The notes: generated by a model not told the origin, from the letters alone. Counted from the first letter of the stretch, positions 25,500 to 34,355 are shown. The stretch is DNA of 64,000 nt from Actinomadura nitritigenes (GCF_017573545.1 NZ_JAGEOK010000028.1:1-64000); one strand, 5' to 3'. Translations and numbers: made by a program.

Positions 25500-26789
25500 A
25501 TGCCTGGACTGCCCCGCGCCGCCTGGCTCTACGTCTGCGTGGTCATCGCCCTGGCGGCGGTCCTGATCGGCGCGTCGTCCCCCGGGGACGTCGACCCGCG
25601 CGTACTGGTCGCGCTGGTCGCACTGTTCGTCCTCTGCGACTCGCTGCCGGCCCGGCTGACCGTCGAGCGGGTCCGGATGTCGCTCGGCTTCGCGGTGAGC
25701 CTGGCGTCGGTGGTGCTCCTCGGCCCCGCCGGCGCCGCGCTCGTCGGGCTGAGCGCGGTGGCGACCGGGCAGCGCCGGGTCGCCCTCGTCAAGCGGCTGT
25801 TCAACGGCGCGCAGTTCGCGGTCGGCGGCTACGCGGCCGGGGTGGTGTTCCGCGCGCTCGGCGGCGCCCGGTTCGAGCCCGGCCAGGCCGGCTGGGTGTG
25901 GGACGCGCTCGGCCCGTTCGTCGGCGCGCTGCTCACGTTCGTGCTGGTCAACCTCGTCCTGACCTCGGGGGCGCTGCTGCTCAGCGGCGAGTCCGAGCCC
26001 GGCGAGATGGTGCGCGACAGCGGCCAGCTCGCCGGGGTGTGCGTCGGGTACGGCATGTACGGGCTGCTGATCGCGGGCCTGTGGCCGGCCCTCGGGCCGC
26101 TGGTCGCGGTGCTGGTACTGCTGCCGCTGTTCGTCACCCGGTGGGCGCTGGAGCAGACGTTCGGGCAGCGCCGCGCCTACGACGCGACGCTCGCCGCGCT
26201 GTGCCAGGCCGTCGAGACCAAGGACCCGGCGACCCGCGGGCACTCCGAGCGGGTGTCGCGCGGCGCCGTGATGATCGCGCGGCAGATCGGGATGCGCCCG
26301 GAGCGGGTCGAGGCGATCCGGTACGCGGGCATGCTGCACGACATCGGGAAGATCGGCGTGCCGACGAAGATCCTGCGCAAGGGCGGCGGCCTCACCGACG
26401 AGGAGTACGCCGCGATCCAGCTGCACCCGATGCGCGGGCTGGAGATCGTCCGGGAGATCGGGTTCCTGGACGAGGCGCTCGCCGGGATCATGCACCACCA
26501 CGAGAGGATGGACGGCGGCGGCTACCCGATGGGCCTGGTCGGCGACGAGATCCCCGAGTTCGCCCGGGTGATCGGCGTGGCGGACGCCTTCGACGTGATG
26601 ACGTCCGCCCGCCCCTACAAGGAGCCGATGCCGGTCGGCGACGCCCGGCGCGAGCTGCTGCGCTGCGCGGGCAAGCACTTCGACCCGGTGATGGTGGAGG
26701 CGTTCCTGCGCGCCCTGGAGACGCACGGCTGGCAGCCGCAGCACGAGCAGCGCATCGACACCGGCCACGAGCAACGCGCCGGCCGCTGA
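25500..26789 (+). CDS. Membrane-anchored HD-GYP domain phosphodiesterase
   Basis: 429 residues. The N-terminal about 225 residues hold six to eight membrane segments, beginning LYVCVVIALAAVLIG and ending LVAVLVLLPLFV, and look like an integral sensor domain. The C-terminal HD-GYP domain (about 235-410) keeps its motifs: RGHSERVS, MLHDIGKIGVP (HD), HHHERMDGGGYPMG (HHExxDGxGYP) and RVIGVADAFDVMTSARPYK. HD-GYP proteins hydrolyse c-di-GMP or related cyclic nucleotides, here in response to a membrane signal. The ATG at 25500 directly follows a GGGGGACGGC stretch. Confidence 0.9.
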   Translation: MPGLPRAAWLYVCVVIALAAVLIGASSPGDVDPRVLVALVALFVLCDSLPARLTVERVRMSLGFAVSLASVVLLGPAGAALVGLSAVATGQRRVALVKRLFNGAQFAVGGYAAGVVFRALGGARFEPGQAGWVWDALGPFVGALLTFVLVNLVLTSGALLLSGESEPGEMVRDSGQLAGVCVGYGMYGLLIAGLWPALGPLVAVLVLLPLFVTRWALEQTFGQRRAYDATLAALCQAVETKDPATRGHSERVSRGAVMIARQIGMRPERVEAIRYAGMLHDIGKIGVPTKILRKGGGLTDEEYAAIQLHPMRGLEIVREIGFLDEALAGIMHHHERMDGGGYPMGLVGDEIPEFARVIGVADAFDVMTSARPYKEPMPVGDARRELLRCAGKHFDPVMVEAFLRALETHGWQPQHEQRIDTGHEQRAGR

Positions 26790-26803
26790 CCCCCGGGGCT
26801 CCG

Positions 26804-26863
26804 GCCGGGACGCGTTTGCGCCGGGGACGCGTTTGGGCCGGGACGTGCTTGGCCGGGACGTGC
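26804..26863. repeat. Four-unit 15-17 bp tandem repeat
   Basis: Units of the form GCCGGGACGCGTTTGC start at 26804, 26820, 26837 and 26852, with CGCGTTTG changing to CGTGCTTG in the later copies. They fill the gap between the HD-GYP stop and the convergent TetR stop. This looks like local slippage-derived minisatellite DNA. Confidence 0.65.
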
Positions 26864-26890
26864 GCCGACCACCGCGCCCTGGCGGGGGTG

Positions 26891-27502
26891 TCAGGTGTAG
26901 AGGGCGGCTATGGCGTCCGTGACGCCCGCGCGGGCGGCGGACGACGATGTGACACCGATCAGGACGTAGTAGGCGAGACCTTCGGCGAGCGCGACGAGCG
27001 CGGGCGCGGTCTCGCCGGGGTCGACGTCCGCGCGGAGCGCGCCGCTCCGCCGGTCCCGGCGCAGCAGGTCGGCGATCTGGCCGTGGAAGCGGGCGTAGTC
27101 GGCGCGCAGCCGGGCGGCGATGGCCTCGTCGGCGAGGGCGAGCGCGGTGAACGACTGCCGGACCCGCAGGTGCGCCTCGGTGTCGGCGTCATGCGCGATC
27201 AGTTCGGTCAGCACGGCGGTGAGCACGGTGCGCGGCGGCGCGGCGTCGAGGTCGGCGCCGGCGGCCGCCCGGATCCGGGCGCTGCTCAGCTCGTTGCCGC
27301 GCTCGAACGCGGCCTCGATGAGCTGCCGTTTCGCCGGGAAGTAGTGCTGGACGCGGCCCGCCGAGACCCCGGCGCGCGCCGCGACCTCCGCCAGCGACAC
27401 CGCCTGCACGCCGCCGTCGGCGACCACCGCGAGCACCGCGTCGGCGATCTCCTGCCGCCGCTGCTCGTGCCGCGCTCCGGGGCCGCGGGTGCGCCGGTCC
27501 AT
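26891..27502 (-). CDS. TetR-family repressor of adjacent MFS gene
   Basis: 203 residues. The HTH (about 17-62) reads IADAVLAVVADGG, VSLAEVAARAGVSAGRVQHYFPAKRQLIEAAFERG. The C-terminal domain resembles TetR_C-type ligand domains. The ATG at 27502 lies in the 114-bp divergent spacer shared with the MFS gene, which contains two copies of CACATTGAWTTG. It probably represses the transporter until a toxic ligand arrives. Confidence 0.9.
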   Translation of the reverse strand: MDRRTRGPGARHEQRRQEIADAVLAVVADGGVQAVSLAEVAARAGVSAGRVQHYFPAKRQLIEAAFERGNELSSARIRAAAGADLDAAPPRTVLTAVLTELIAHDADTEAHLRVRQSFTALALADEAIAARLRADYARFHGQIADLLRRDRRSGALRADVDPGETAPALVALAEGLAYYVLIGVTSSSAARAGVTDAIAALYT

Positions 27503-27529
27503 CGGCCGCTCCTTGCTTTCCGATGCGAT

Positions 27530-27603
27530 CACATTGAATTGACCTCGGAAGTCTAGCGCCAGTAGCGTGGCACCCAGCAAACCAAGTCGAGCACATTGAT
27601 TTG
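27530..27603. promoter_or_regulatory. Repeated CACATTGAWTTG sites between TetR and MFS genes
   Basis: CACATTGAATTG (27530-27541) and CACATTGATTTG (27592-27603) are direct repeats in the divergent spacer, one close to each start codon. They are AT-rich and conserved at 11 of 12 positions, which suits one repressor controlling both promoters. Confidence 0.6.
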
Positions 27604-27616
27604 CCGAGGGGGTGCC

Positions 27617-29107
27617 GTGGCGGAGCGAGAACCGGCCGGTGCGCCGGACGCACCCGGCACGGCAGGCGCGGCGGGGCCGGCGGGCGCGCTCGGGAGGGCT
27701 GCGCCTGCCGGGCTCGTCCTCGCGCTCGCCTGCGCCGCGCAGTTCATGGTCGTGCTGGACGTGTCGGTGGTGAACGTCGCGCTGCCCGCGATCCGCTCCG
27801 CACTCGGCTTCGGCGACGCGGATCTGCCGTGGGTCGCGGGCGCCTACACGCTGGCCTTCGCGGGGTTCCTGCTGCTCGGCGGGCGGCTCGCCGACCTGCG
27901 CGGGTCCGGCCGGGTCTTCACCGCGGGGCTCGCGCTGTTCACGGTGGCGAGCCTGGCCGGCGGGCTCGCGGCGGACCCCGGCCTCCTGATCGCCGCCCGG
28001 GCCGGTCAGGGCCTCGGCGCCGCCGTGCTCGCCCCCGCCACCCTGACGATCCTCACCGCGCGCTTCCCCGAAGGGCCCCGCCGTACCCGCGCCCTGGCCA
28101 TCTGGACGGCGGTGAGCCTGGCGGGCGGCGCGGCCGGGAACCTCGTCGGCGGCGCCCTCGCCGAACTGCTGTCGTGGCGGTCGATCCTGCTGGTCAACGT
28201 GCCGGTCGGCGCTGCGGCGATCGTCCTCGCGCGGCGGCTGCCCGCCGGGGAGCGGCGGGAGGGGCGGCTCGACCTGCCCGGCGCCGCGACCGCGACCGCC
28301 GGGCTGGCACTGCTCGCGTACGGGCTGACGCGGGCCGCCCCGCACGGCTGGGGCGACCCGGTGACCGCCGGCGCGCTCGCCGCCGCCGCGCTGCTGCTCG
28401 CGGCGTTCGCGCTGGTCGAGACGCGGTCGGCCGCCGTCCCGCTGCTGCCGCCGCACCTGCTGCGGCTGCGCGCCGTCACCGCGGGGAACGCGGTCATGCT
28501 GCTCACCGGCGCGTGCTTCCAGGTGCCGATGTGGTACTTCCTGACCCTCTACATGCAGGACGTCCTGCACTTCTCGGCGCTGGCGACCGGGCTCGGGTTC
28601 CTGCCGCACACCCTGCTCATGATGATCGTCGGATTGCGCGTCACACCGGCGCTCATGCGCCGGACGGACGACCGGACGCTGATCGTCGCGGGCGCGCTGG
28701 CCGCCGCGGCCGGGTTCCTCTGGCAGGGCACCGCCACCGCCGCCAGCGGCTACGCGACCGGCGTGCTCGGCCCGGCCGTGCTGGTCTCGGCCGGCGGCGG
28801 GCTGCTCAACACGCCGCTGACCACGACCGTGACCTCGGGCGTCGCCGCCGCGGACGCGGGCGCGGCGGCCGGTCTGATGAACACCGCGAAGCAGGCGGGC
28901 GGCGCGCTCGGCCTCGCCGCCCTCACCGCCGCCACCGCCGGCCGCGGCGGCACCGGTCGGGCCCTCGCCACCACCTGCGGGCACGCGTTCCTGATCATGG
29001 CCGGGGCGCTGGTGGCCGTGGCCGCGCTGGCCCTGGCCCTGCCGGCCCGCCGCGACGCGGCCGCCGCGCGGGGCGGGACCCCGCCCGCCCGCCGCGATGC
29101 CGCCTGA
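27617..29107 (+). CDS. DHA2-type MFS drug transporter
   Basis: 496 residues from the GTG at 27617, preceded by GAGGGGG; a TTG at 27596 would start inside the putative operator. Many membrane segments, consistent with the 14-segment EmrB/QacA group: AQFMVVLDVSVVNVALPAI in segment 1 (motif D1), GGRLADLRG (motif A) and RAGQGLGAAVLAPA (motif B-like, with the motif C glycine pattern following). It probably exports a hydrophobic toxic compound by proton antiport and is controlled by the divergent TetR. Confidence 0.92.
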   Translation: MAEREPAGAPDAPGTAGAAGPAGALGRAAPAGLVLALACAAQFMVVLDVSVVNVALPAIRSALGFGDADLPWVAGAYTLAFAGFLLLGGRLADLRGSGRVFTAGLALFTVASLAGGLAADPGLLIAARAGQGLGAAVLAPATLTILTARFPEGPRRTRALAIWTAVSLAGGAAGNLVGGALAELLSWRSILLVNVPVGAAAIVLARRLPAGERREGRLDLPGAATATAGLALLAYGLTRAAPHGWGDPVTAGALAAAALLLAAFALVETRSAAVPLLPPHLLRLRAVTAGNAVMLLTGACFQVPMWYFLTLYMQDVLHFSALATGLGFLPHTLLMMIVGLRVTPALMRRTDDRTLIVAGALAAAAGFLWQGTATAASGYATGVLGPAVLVSAGGGLLNTPLTTTVTSGVAAADAGAAAGLMNTAKQAGGALGLAALTAATAGRGGTGRALATTCGHAFLIMAGALVAVAALALALPARRDAAAARGGTPPARRDAA

Positions 29108-29211
29108 CCTGGGATTCCCGTACCGAGTCCGCTCGCCGAGTTTGCCCGTCCTGGAGCATAGGGCGCGCTCGTCCGGAGACATCGCCCTTGACGCATCATC
29201 GGACGGAACGG

Positions 29212-29355
29212 GTGGTGAACGTGCGCGCCAGGCACGGACAGAGGACCGGCGGGCCGAACTGGCCGCTGCTGCTGGGACTGATCGCGACCGGTTTCCTCAT
29301 CTACGTATGGGTGTGGGCGGCCACGCAGGGCGGCCCGCCGTGGCCGCCCCGGTGA
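29212..29355 (+). CDS. Small single-span membrane protein (hypothetical)
   Basis: About 47 residues. A basic N-terminus (RARHGQRTGG) is followed by one clear membrane segment (WPLLLGLIATGFLIYVWVWA) and a short Gly/Pro tail. The start is uncertain among GTGs at 29212, 29215 and 29221; GGACGGAACGG precedes the first. The last 55 bases overlap the end of the convergent ABC ATPase gene. The protein pattern (basic, then membrane, then polar) favours a real gene. No function can be assigned. Confidence 0.5.
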   Translation: MVNVRARHGQRTGGPNWPLLLGLIATGFLIYVWVWAATQGGPPWPPR

Positions 29356-30074
29356 CCGGGCCCGGTCACCGGGCCGGGGGTCTCCGACAGCCGGCCGTCC
29401 AGCATCGACCAGACCCGGTCCACCGCGTCCAGCTGGGCGAGGTCGTGGGTGACCATGACGGTGGCCACGCCGCGCTCGCGGGTGAGCCGGGCGAGCAGGC
29501 CGACGACCGAGGCGCCCCGCTCGTGGTCGAGCGCGCTGGTGGGCTCGTCCACCAGCAGCACGCGCGGGTCGTTCATCAGCGCGCGGGCGATGTTGACGCG
29601 CTGCCGCTCGCCGCCGGACAGCTGGTGCGGCCGCTTGTGCTCCAGCCCGGCCAGCCCCACCGCCGCGAGCAGCTCGCGGGCGCGGTCGGCGGCGGCGCGG
29701 GCGGAGCGGCCCGCCATGTTCGCCATCACGGTCAGCTGGTCGAGCGCGGTCAGCGCGGGCAGCAGGTTGGGCTGCTGGAACACGACGCCGATGTGGTCGC
29801 GGCGCAGCCGGGTGCGCTCGGCGGGGCTCAGCCCGGCGGCGTCCCGTCCCGCGACGGCGACCGTGCCGGACGCCGGGGCGATCAGCAGCGCGGCGACCGC
29901 GAGCAGGCTCGACTTGCCGGACCCGGACGGGCCGGCAACGGCCGCGAACTCGCCCGCCGCGACCTCCATCGTCACGTGGTCGAGGGCGGTCAGCGTTCGG
30001 TCCCCGTCGGGGTAGGTCAGCACGACGCCGGTCAGGGCGAGTCCGGCCGGCGCGGTGCTCGTCGGGTGGTTCAT
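29301..30074 (-). CDS. MacB/LolD-type ABC transporter ATPase
   Basis: 257 residues with Walker A GPSGSGKSS near 48-56, Q-loop FQQPNLLPAL, signature LSGGERQRVNIARAL, Walker B VLLVDEPTSALD and switch His MVTHDL. It has the compact form of MacB/LolD/FtsE ATPases. The last about 25 residues are a His/Gly-rich extension that overlaps the small convergent gene. The ATGA at 30071-30074 couples it to the permease upstream. It probably powers a mechanotransmission-type transporter. Confidence 0.92.
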   Translation of the reverse strand: MNHPTSTAPAGLALTGVVLTYPDGDRTLTALDHVTMEVAAGEFAAVAGPSGSGKSSLLAVAALLIAPASGTVAVAGRDAAGLSPAERTRLRRDHIGVVFQQPNLLPALTALDQLTVMANMAGRSARAAADRARELLAAVGLAGLEHKRPHQLSGGERQRVNIARALMNDPRVLLVDEPTSALDHERGASVVGLLARLTRERGVATVMVTHDLAQLDAVDRVWSMLDGRLSETPGPVTGPGHRGGHGGPPCVAAHTHT

Positions 30075-31150
30075 CGGGCGGCTCCGAGGGCGGTCAGCGG
30101 GTCGACGGAGGTGATCTTCCGGACGGCGAGGGCGGCCCCGGCGGCGCCGAGCACGATCATGACGGCGACCGGCAGGACGGTGGTGGCGGCCGACACCACG
30201 AACGGGACGCGTCCCGCGACCACGGCCCCGGCCAGCCCGCCGGCCAGGCCGCCGAGCCCGGCCCCGGCCAGCAGCACCAGCACGGCCTGCGCGAGCGCGT
30301 CGCGCAGCAGGTAGCCGGTGCTCGCGCCGAGCGCCTTCAGCACGGCGACGTCACCGCGGCGCTGGATCGTCCAGACGGTGAAGAACGCGCCGATGACCAG
30401 CGCTGAGATGGCGAACAGGAAACCGCGCATCAGTTGCAGCGACCCGTTCTCGGCGCTGAACGACGGGATGGCCGACCTCGCGTCCCCCAGCGCGACGGCG
30501 GTGGTGCCGAGCCGCGCGTCGGCGGCCCGCAGGTCCGGGCTCCCGTGCGTGCGCAGCAGCAGGACCGTCGCGGCCTCGCCGCCGCCCTGCGGGTCCATCG
30601 CCCGCCAGTCGGCGAGCGCCAGCCAGGCGACCGGGGTGTGGCCGTAGGACGCGTCGCCCCGGACCTCGCCGACCGTGAGGGGATGCCCGGCGACCTGGAT
30701 CCTCGCGCCCGCCGCGAGGCCGGTCCGGTCCGCCAGCCCCTTCGACAGGACGACCTGCCCGGCGGCCGGGGCGCCGCCGCCGGCCTTCCCGCCGGGCGCC
30801 ACGCCGAAGAAGGCGGCGGGCACGCCGCGCTCCCCGCCCGGGCCGTAGGACAGGCGGCCCATGGCGACGCCGAGCGGCTCGGCCGTCACGCCGGGGACGT
30901 CCCGCCAGCCGCGGAGCGTCCGCTGGTCGATCCGGCTGTCAGAGAACGACGGCTTCCCGTCCGCGGACGCGCCGGTGCCGAACGCGACGCGGTCGGCGGG
31001 CAGGCCCTCGACGGCGGAGCCGCTGTCCCTGGCGAGCCCTGCGGTGAGCCCGGACAGCATCGTCACCAGCAGCGTGATGAGCAGCACGACCGCGCCCATG
31101 AGCGCGAACCGCCCCTTGGCGAAGCGCAGGTCCCTGAGCGCCACGAACAC
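30071..31150 (-). CDS. FtsX/MacB-type ABC permease
   Basis: 359 residues. One N-terminal membrane segment (about 15-40), a large extracytoplasmic domain (about 45-230), then three C-terminal segments with the FtsX signature (AISALVIGAFFTVWTIQRRGDVAVLKALGASTGYLLRDAL). It is the four-segment MacB-like layout. The GTG at 31150 follows a G-rich ribosome site. The gene is divergent from a NarL-type kinase/regulator pair, a common arrangement for envelope-stress or antimicrobial-peptide detoxification modules. Confidence 0.9.
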   Translation of the reverse strand: MFVALRDLRFAKGRFALMGAVVLLITLLVTMLSGLTAGLARDSGSAVEGLPADRVAFGTGASADGKPSFSDSRIDQRTLRGWRDVPGVTAEPLGVAMGRLSYGPGGERGVPAAFFGVAPGGKAGGGAPAAGQVVLSKGLADRTGLAAGARIQVAGHPLTVGEVRGDASYGHTPVAWLALADWRAMDPQGGGEAATVLLLRTHGSPDLRAADARLGTTAVALGDARSAIPSFSAENGSLQLMRGFLFAISALVIGAFFTVWTIQRRGDVAVLKALGASTGYLLRDALAQAVLVLLAGAGLGGLAGGLAGAVVAGRVPFVVSAATTVLPVAVMIVLGAAGAALAVRKITSVDPLTALGAAR

Positions 31151-31255
31151 CGTGCGTCCCCCCGTTCCTCGGTGATCCGGACGCTTCCAGCCTCCGCCGC
31201 GCGCGCCCCCGGCGCATCGTTCCCGCGCACCGCCGGACCGCCTTACTCCGGACGG

Positions 31256-31306
31256 CCCCGGATCCACCTTTCGATCGATTCCGGGGACCGGGCGGTCGCC
31301 TACGCT
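31256..31306. promoter_or_regulatory. Inverted repeat CCCCGGA-N17-TCCGGGG before kinase gene
   Basis: A perfect 7-bp inverted repeat (31256-31262 and 31280-31286) lies in the divergent spacer between the ABC permease and the kinase. TACGCT (31301-31306) would serve as a -10 box only about 10 bases before the kinase ATG, so the kinase mRNA may be leaderless. The cognate regulator is a likely binder (inferred). Confidence 0.45.
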
Positions 31307-31315
31307 GGGTGAGAA

Positions 31316-32551
31316 ATGAGGGACGATCCGTTCTCGCCGGCGGTGCGGCTGCTCGGCTGGGCCGTGCACGGCACCTTCCTGGCGCTGCTCGCGATCGCCC
31401 TGGTCCGCGTGGCGCACGCCGGCATGGCCGCGGCCACCGCGGGCGGCGTGCTGCTCGGCGTCATGTACGCGGCCGCGGTCGTCCCGCGGCTGCGCGAGCA
31501 CCGCACCCGCCCGGCGCTCGCGCGCGCGTGGCTGGGGCTGATCAGCGCGGGATGGGTCGCGCTGGCGCTGTCGTCCCCGGACTTCGTGTGGCTGGCGTTC
31601 CCGCTGTTCTTCGCCTGCCTGCACCTGCTGCCGCTCCCGGCCGCGCTGCCCGGGGTGGCCGTGCTGACGGGCGCGGCGATCGCCGCGCCCGCGCTGCACG
31701 GCGGCGGGCCGACGCTCGCCGAGGTGCTCGGCCCCTGCATCGGCGCGGCCGTGGCGACGATGATGGCGCTGGCGTACGGGGCGCTCTACCGGGAGAGCGA
31801 GCGGCGCCGGCTGCTGATCGAGGAGCTGGTGCGCACCCGGGAGCGGCTCGTCCGCGCGGAGGCGGGCGCCGCCCGGCTCGCCGAGCGCGAGCGGCTCGCC
31901 CGGGAGATCCACGACACGCTCGCGCAGGGCATGTCGAGCATCATCCTGCTGCTGAGGGCGGCGCGCCGCGACCTCGACCACGCCCCCGGCGCGGCGCGCG
32001 GACGGCTGGACGAGGCGGAGAAGGCCGCCGCCGAGAACCTGGAGGAGGCCCGCACCTTCGTGCGGGCGCTCGCCCCGCCCGTCCTGCAGCGCTCGTCGCT
32101 GAGGGACGCGCTGCGCCGCGTCACCGAGTCGGCGGGCGCGCGGTCCGCCGCCCGGATGCGGTTCGAGGTGTCCGGGACGCCCACGGACCTCCCGACCGAG
32201 TACGAGGTCGCGCTGCTGCGGATCGCGCAGGGCGCGCTCGGCAACGCGAGCCGCCACGCGGCCGCCCGGAACGTCGGCGTGACGCTGACCTACCTTGACG
32301 ACATGGTGGTGCTGGACGTGTTCGACGACGGCCGCGGCTTCGACCCGTCCGCCGCCGCCCTCTCCGAACCGGCCGGGCCGTCCGGACCGGACGGGGGCAC
32401 CGGTTACGGGTTGCGCGCCATGCGGGACCGGGCGCGCGCGCTCGGCGGGACGCTGACCGTCGAGTCGTCGCCGGGCGAGGGGACGGCCGTCGTGGCGAGC
32501 CTGCCGCTGCCCGCCGGGCCCGACGACCCGGAAAGGGGCGAGCACCGATGA
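31316..32551 (+). CDS. NarL-type sensor histidine kinase
   Basis: 411 residues. Five or six membrane segments fill the N-terminal 150 residues, with little extracytoplasmic sequence. The HisKA_3 region (ERERLAREIHDTLAQGMSSIILLLRAARRDL) holds the phospho-acceptor His, and the HATPase has LGNASRHAAARNVGVTL, DDGRGFD and GYGLRAMRDRARALGG. It overlaps the response-regulator start by 4 bases (ATGA at 32548-32551). This layout fits intramembrane sensing together with the divergent MacB-like transporter. Confidence 0.92.
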   Translation: MRDDPFSPAVRLLGWAVHGTFLALLAIALVRVAHAGMAAATAGGVLLGVMYAAAVVPRLREHRTRPALARAWLGLISAGWVALALSSPDFVWLAFPLFFACLHLLPLPAALPGVAVLTGAAIAAPALHGGGPTLAEVLGPCIGAAVATMMALAYGALYRESERRRLLIEELVRTRERLVRAEAGAARLAERERLAREIHDTLAQGMSSIILLLRAARRDLDHAPGAARGRLDEAEKAAAENLEEARTFVRALAPPVLQRSSLRDALRRVTESAGARSAARMRFEVSGTPTDLPTEYEVALLRIAQGALGNASRHAAARNVGVTLTYLDDMVVLDVFDDGRGFDPSAAALSEPAGPSGPDGGTGYGLRAMRDRARALGGTLTVESSPGEGTAVVASLPLPAGPDDPERGEHR

Positions 32552-33186
32552 GCGCCCCGATCCGCATCCTGCTGGTCGACGACCATCCCGTGGTCCGCTC
32601 CGGCATCCGCGCCATGCTGCTCGACCAGCCCGACTTCGCGCTGGTCGGCGAGGCCGCGACCGGCGAGGAGGGCGTCGCGGAGGCCGCCCGGCTGCACCCC
32701 GACGTCGTCCTCATGGACCTCCAGCTCGGCGCCGGTCTCCACGGCGCCGAGGCGACCCGGCGGATCACCTCGGCCGGACCGCGCCCGCCGCACGTGCTGG
32801 TGCTGACGACGTTCGACTCCGACTCCGACATCCTCGCGGCGATCGAGGCGGGCGCGACCGGCTACCTGCTCAAGGACGCGCCGCCGGAGAAGCTGCACGC
32901 CGCCATCCGGTCGGCCGCCGCCGGGGACAGCACGCTCGCGCCGTCGGTCGCGTCCCGGCTGCTGGGCCGGATGCGGGCACCGTCGGCGACGCTGACCGGG
33001 CGGGAGCTGGAGGTGCTGGGCCTGGTCGCCGAGGGCCTGTCGAACCGGCAGATCAGCAAGCGGCTCTTCCTCAGCGAGACGACCGTGAAGACGCACCTGG
33101 TGCACATCTACGCGAAGCTGGAGGTCGACTCCCGCACCGCCGCGGTGGCGGCCGCCACCCGCAGCGGCCTGATCCGCCCCCGCTGA
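32548..33186 (+). CDS. NarL-type response regulator
   Basis: 212 residues. Receiver with LLVDDHPVVRSGI, phospho-acceptor Asp in VVLMDLQLGAG and Lys in YLLKDAPPEKL. The LuxR HTH is near 145-205 (LTGRELEVLGLVAEGLSNRQISKRLFLSETTVKTHLVHIYAKLEV). Translation is coupled to the kinase. The likely target is the divergent ABC operon. Immediately downstream, CCGCCCGGCACGCCCG is repeated at 33187-33202 and 33205-33220. Confidence 0.93.
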   Translation: MSAPIRILLVDDHPVVRSGIRAMLLDQPDFALVGEAATGEEGVAEAARLHPDVVLMDLQLGAGLHGAEATRRITSAGPRPPHVLVLTTFDSDSDILAAIEAGATGYLLKDAPPEKLHAAIRSAAAGDSTLAPSVASRLLGRMRAPSATLTGRELEVLGLVAEGLSNRQISKRLFLSETTVKTHLVHIYAKLEVDSRTAAVAAATRSGLIRPR

Positions 33187-33230
33187 CCGCCCGGCACGCC
33201 CGGTCCGCCCGGCACGCCCGTCCGCTCGGC

Positions 33231-34355
33231 TCAGGTGGGGCCGTGGACCCGGTACCTGCCGGCGTCCGCCCACTTGACGTCCAGGCCGAGGCCGGGACGG
33301 TCGGGATCGGGCCGCAGCGCGCCGCCCTCCGGGCTGAGCGTGCCGTCGAAGAGGAGGTCCTCGAAGCGGACGTGGTCGTGGAAGTACTCCAGGTGCCGCA
33401 GCCGTTCGACGGCGCAGAACGCGTGCGCCGACACGGCCGGGGCGCAGTGCGCGGACAGCCCGATCTGCCGGGCGGCCGACAGGCCCGCGACCTGCAGCAG
33501 CCCGGTGACGCCGCCGCAGCGGGTCACGTCGGCCTGCAGGCAGTCCACGGACGGGCCGTCCAGCAGGTCCGCGAAGTCCTTCAGCACGAACCCGTACTCG
33601 CCGGCGGCCACCTCGAGCCGCCCCGGGCCGTGCTCGCGGACGAGCCGCAGCCCCTCGGTGTCGTCGGAGCTGACCGGCTCCTCGAACCAGCGCACGTCCC
33701 ACTCGCCCGCGAGGCGGCGCGCCCAGTACAGCGCCGCCTTGCGGGTCAGCGCGCCGTTGGAGTCGACGAACAGGTCGGGGTCCGGGCCGATCGCCTCGCG
33801 GACGGCGGTCAGCCGGCGCGGGTCGTCGTCCGGCGACCGGGAGATCTTCAGCTTGACGCGCGGGATGCCCTGCTCGACCCAGCCGGCGAGCTGCCCGGCG
33901 AGCCGGTCGAGCGGGTAGTTGGTGAAGCCGCCGCTGCCGTAGACGGGGACGCGGTCGTGGAAGCTCGGCAGCACCTGGAAGAGGGGGCGGTCGAGCAGCC
34001 GGGCCTTCAGGTCCCAGAGGGCGATGTCGACGGCCGACACCGCCATGGCCCCGGCGCCGGGACGGCCCGCGTTGCGGATCGCGGCGAACATCCGGTGCCA
34101 GGTCGCGGCCGGGGCGAGCGCGTCCGCCCCCTTCACCAGGGAGGCGAACGTCGACTCGATCAGGTTCGCCACGGCGGTGCTGCCGTAGGTGTAGCCGATG
34201 CCGGTCCGGCCGCCCGCCCTCGCCTCGACGAGGACCATCGTCGTCGACTCCCAGCGCAGGGTGCCGTCCTCCTCCGCGCCGTCCGGGCCGTCCGTCGGCA
34301 CCGTGAACGCGTGGATCGTGATCCCGTCGACGGGTATGCCGCTGCCCGTGCCCAT
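33231..34355 (-). CDS. Enolase-superfamily (mandelate racemase/muconate-lactonizing-like) enzyme
   Basis: 374 residues. The N-terminal capping domain (about 1-125) is followed by the barrel with KLKIS (K-x-K general base motif), metal ligands in LFVDSNG, WFEEPVS and AAGEYG, and a histidine in SAHCAPAVSAH. This matches the mandelate racemase subgroup of acid-sugar dehydratases/racemases. The substrate cannot be named. The ATG at 34355 has GAGGGGAG upstream. It is divergent from the TPP-dependent oxidase gene across 154 bp. Confidence 0.88.
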   Translation of the reverse strand: MGTGSGIPVDGITIHAFTVPTDGPDGAEEDGTLRWESTTMVLVEARAGGRTGIGYTYGSTAVANLIESTFASLVKGADALAPAATWHRMFAAIRNAGRPGAGAMAVSAVDIALWDLKARLLDRPLFQVLPSFHDRVPVYGSGGFTNYPLDRLAGQLAGWVEQGIPRVKLKISRSPDDDPRRLTAVREAIGPDPDLFVDSNGALTRKAALYWARRLAGEWDVRWFEEPVSSDDTEGLRLVREHGPGRLEVAAGEYGFVLKDFADLLDGPSVDCLQADVTRCGGVTGLLQVAGLSAARQIGLSAHCAPAVSAHAFCAVERLRHLEYFHDHVRFEDLLFDGTLSPEGGALRPDPDRPGLGLDVKWADAGRYRVHGPT

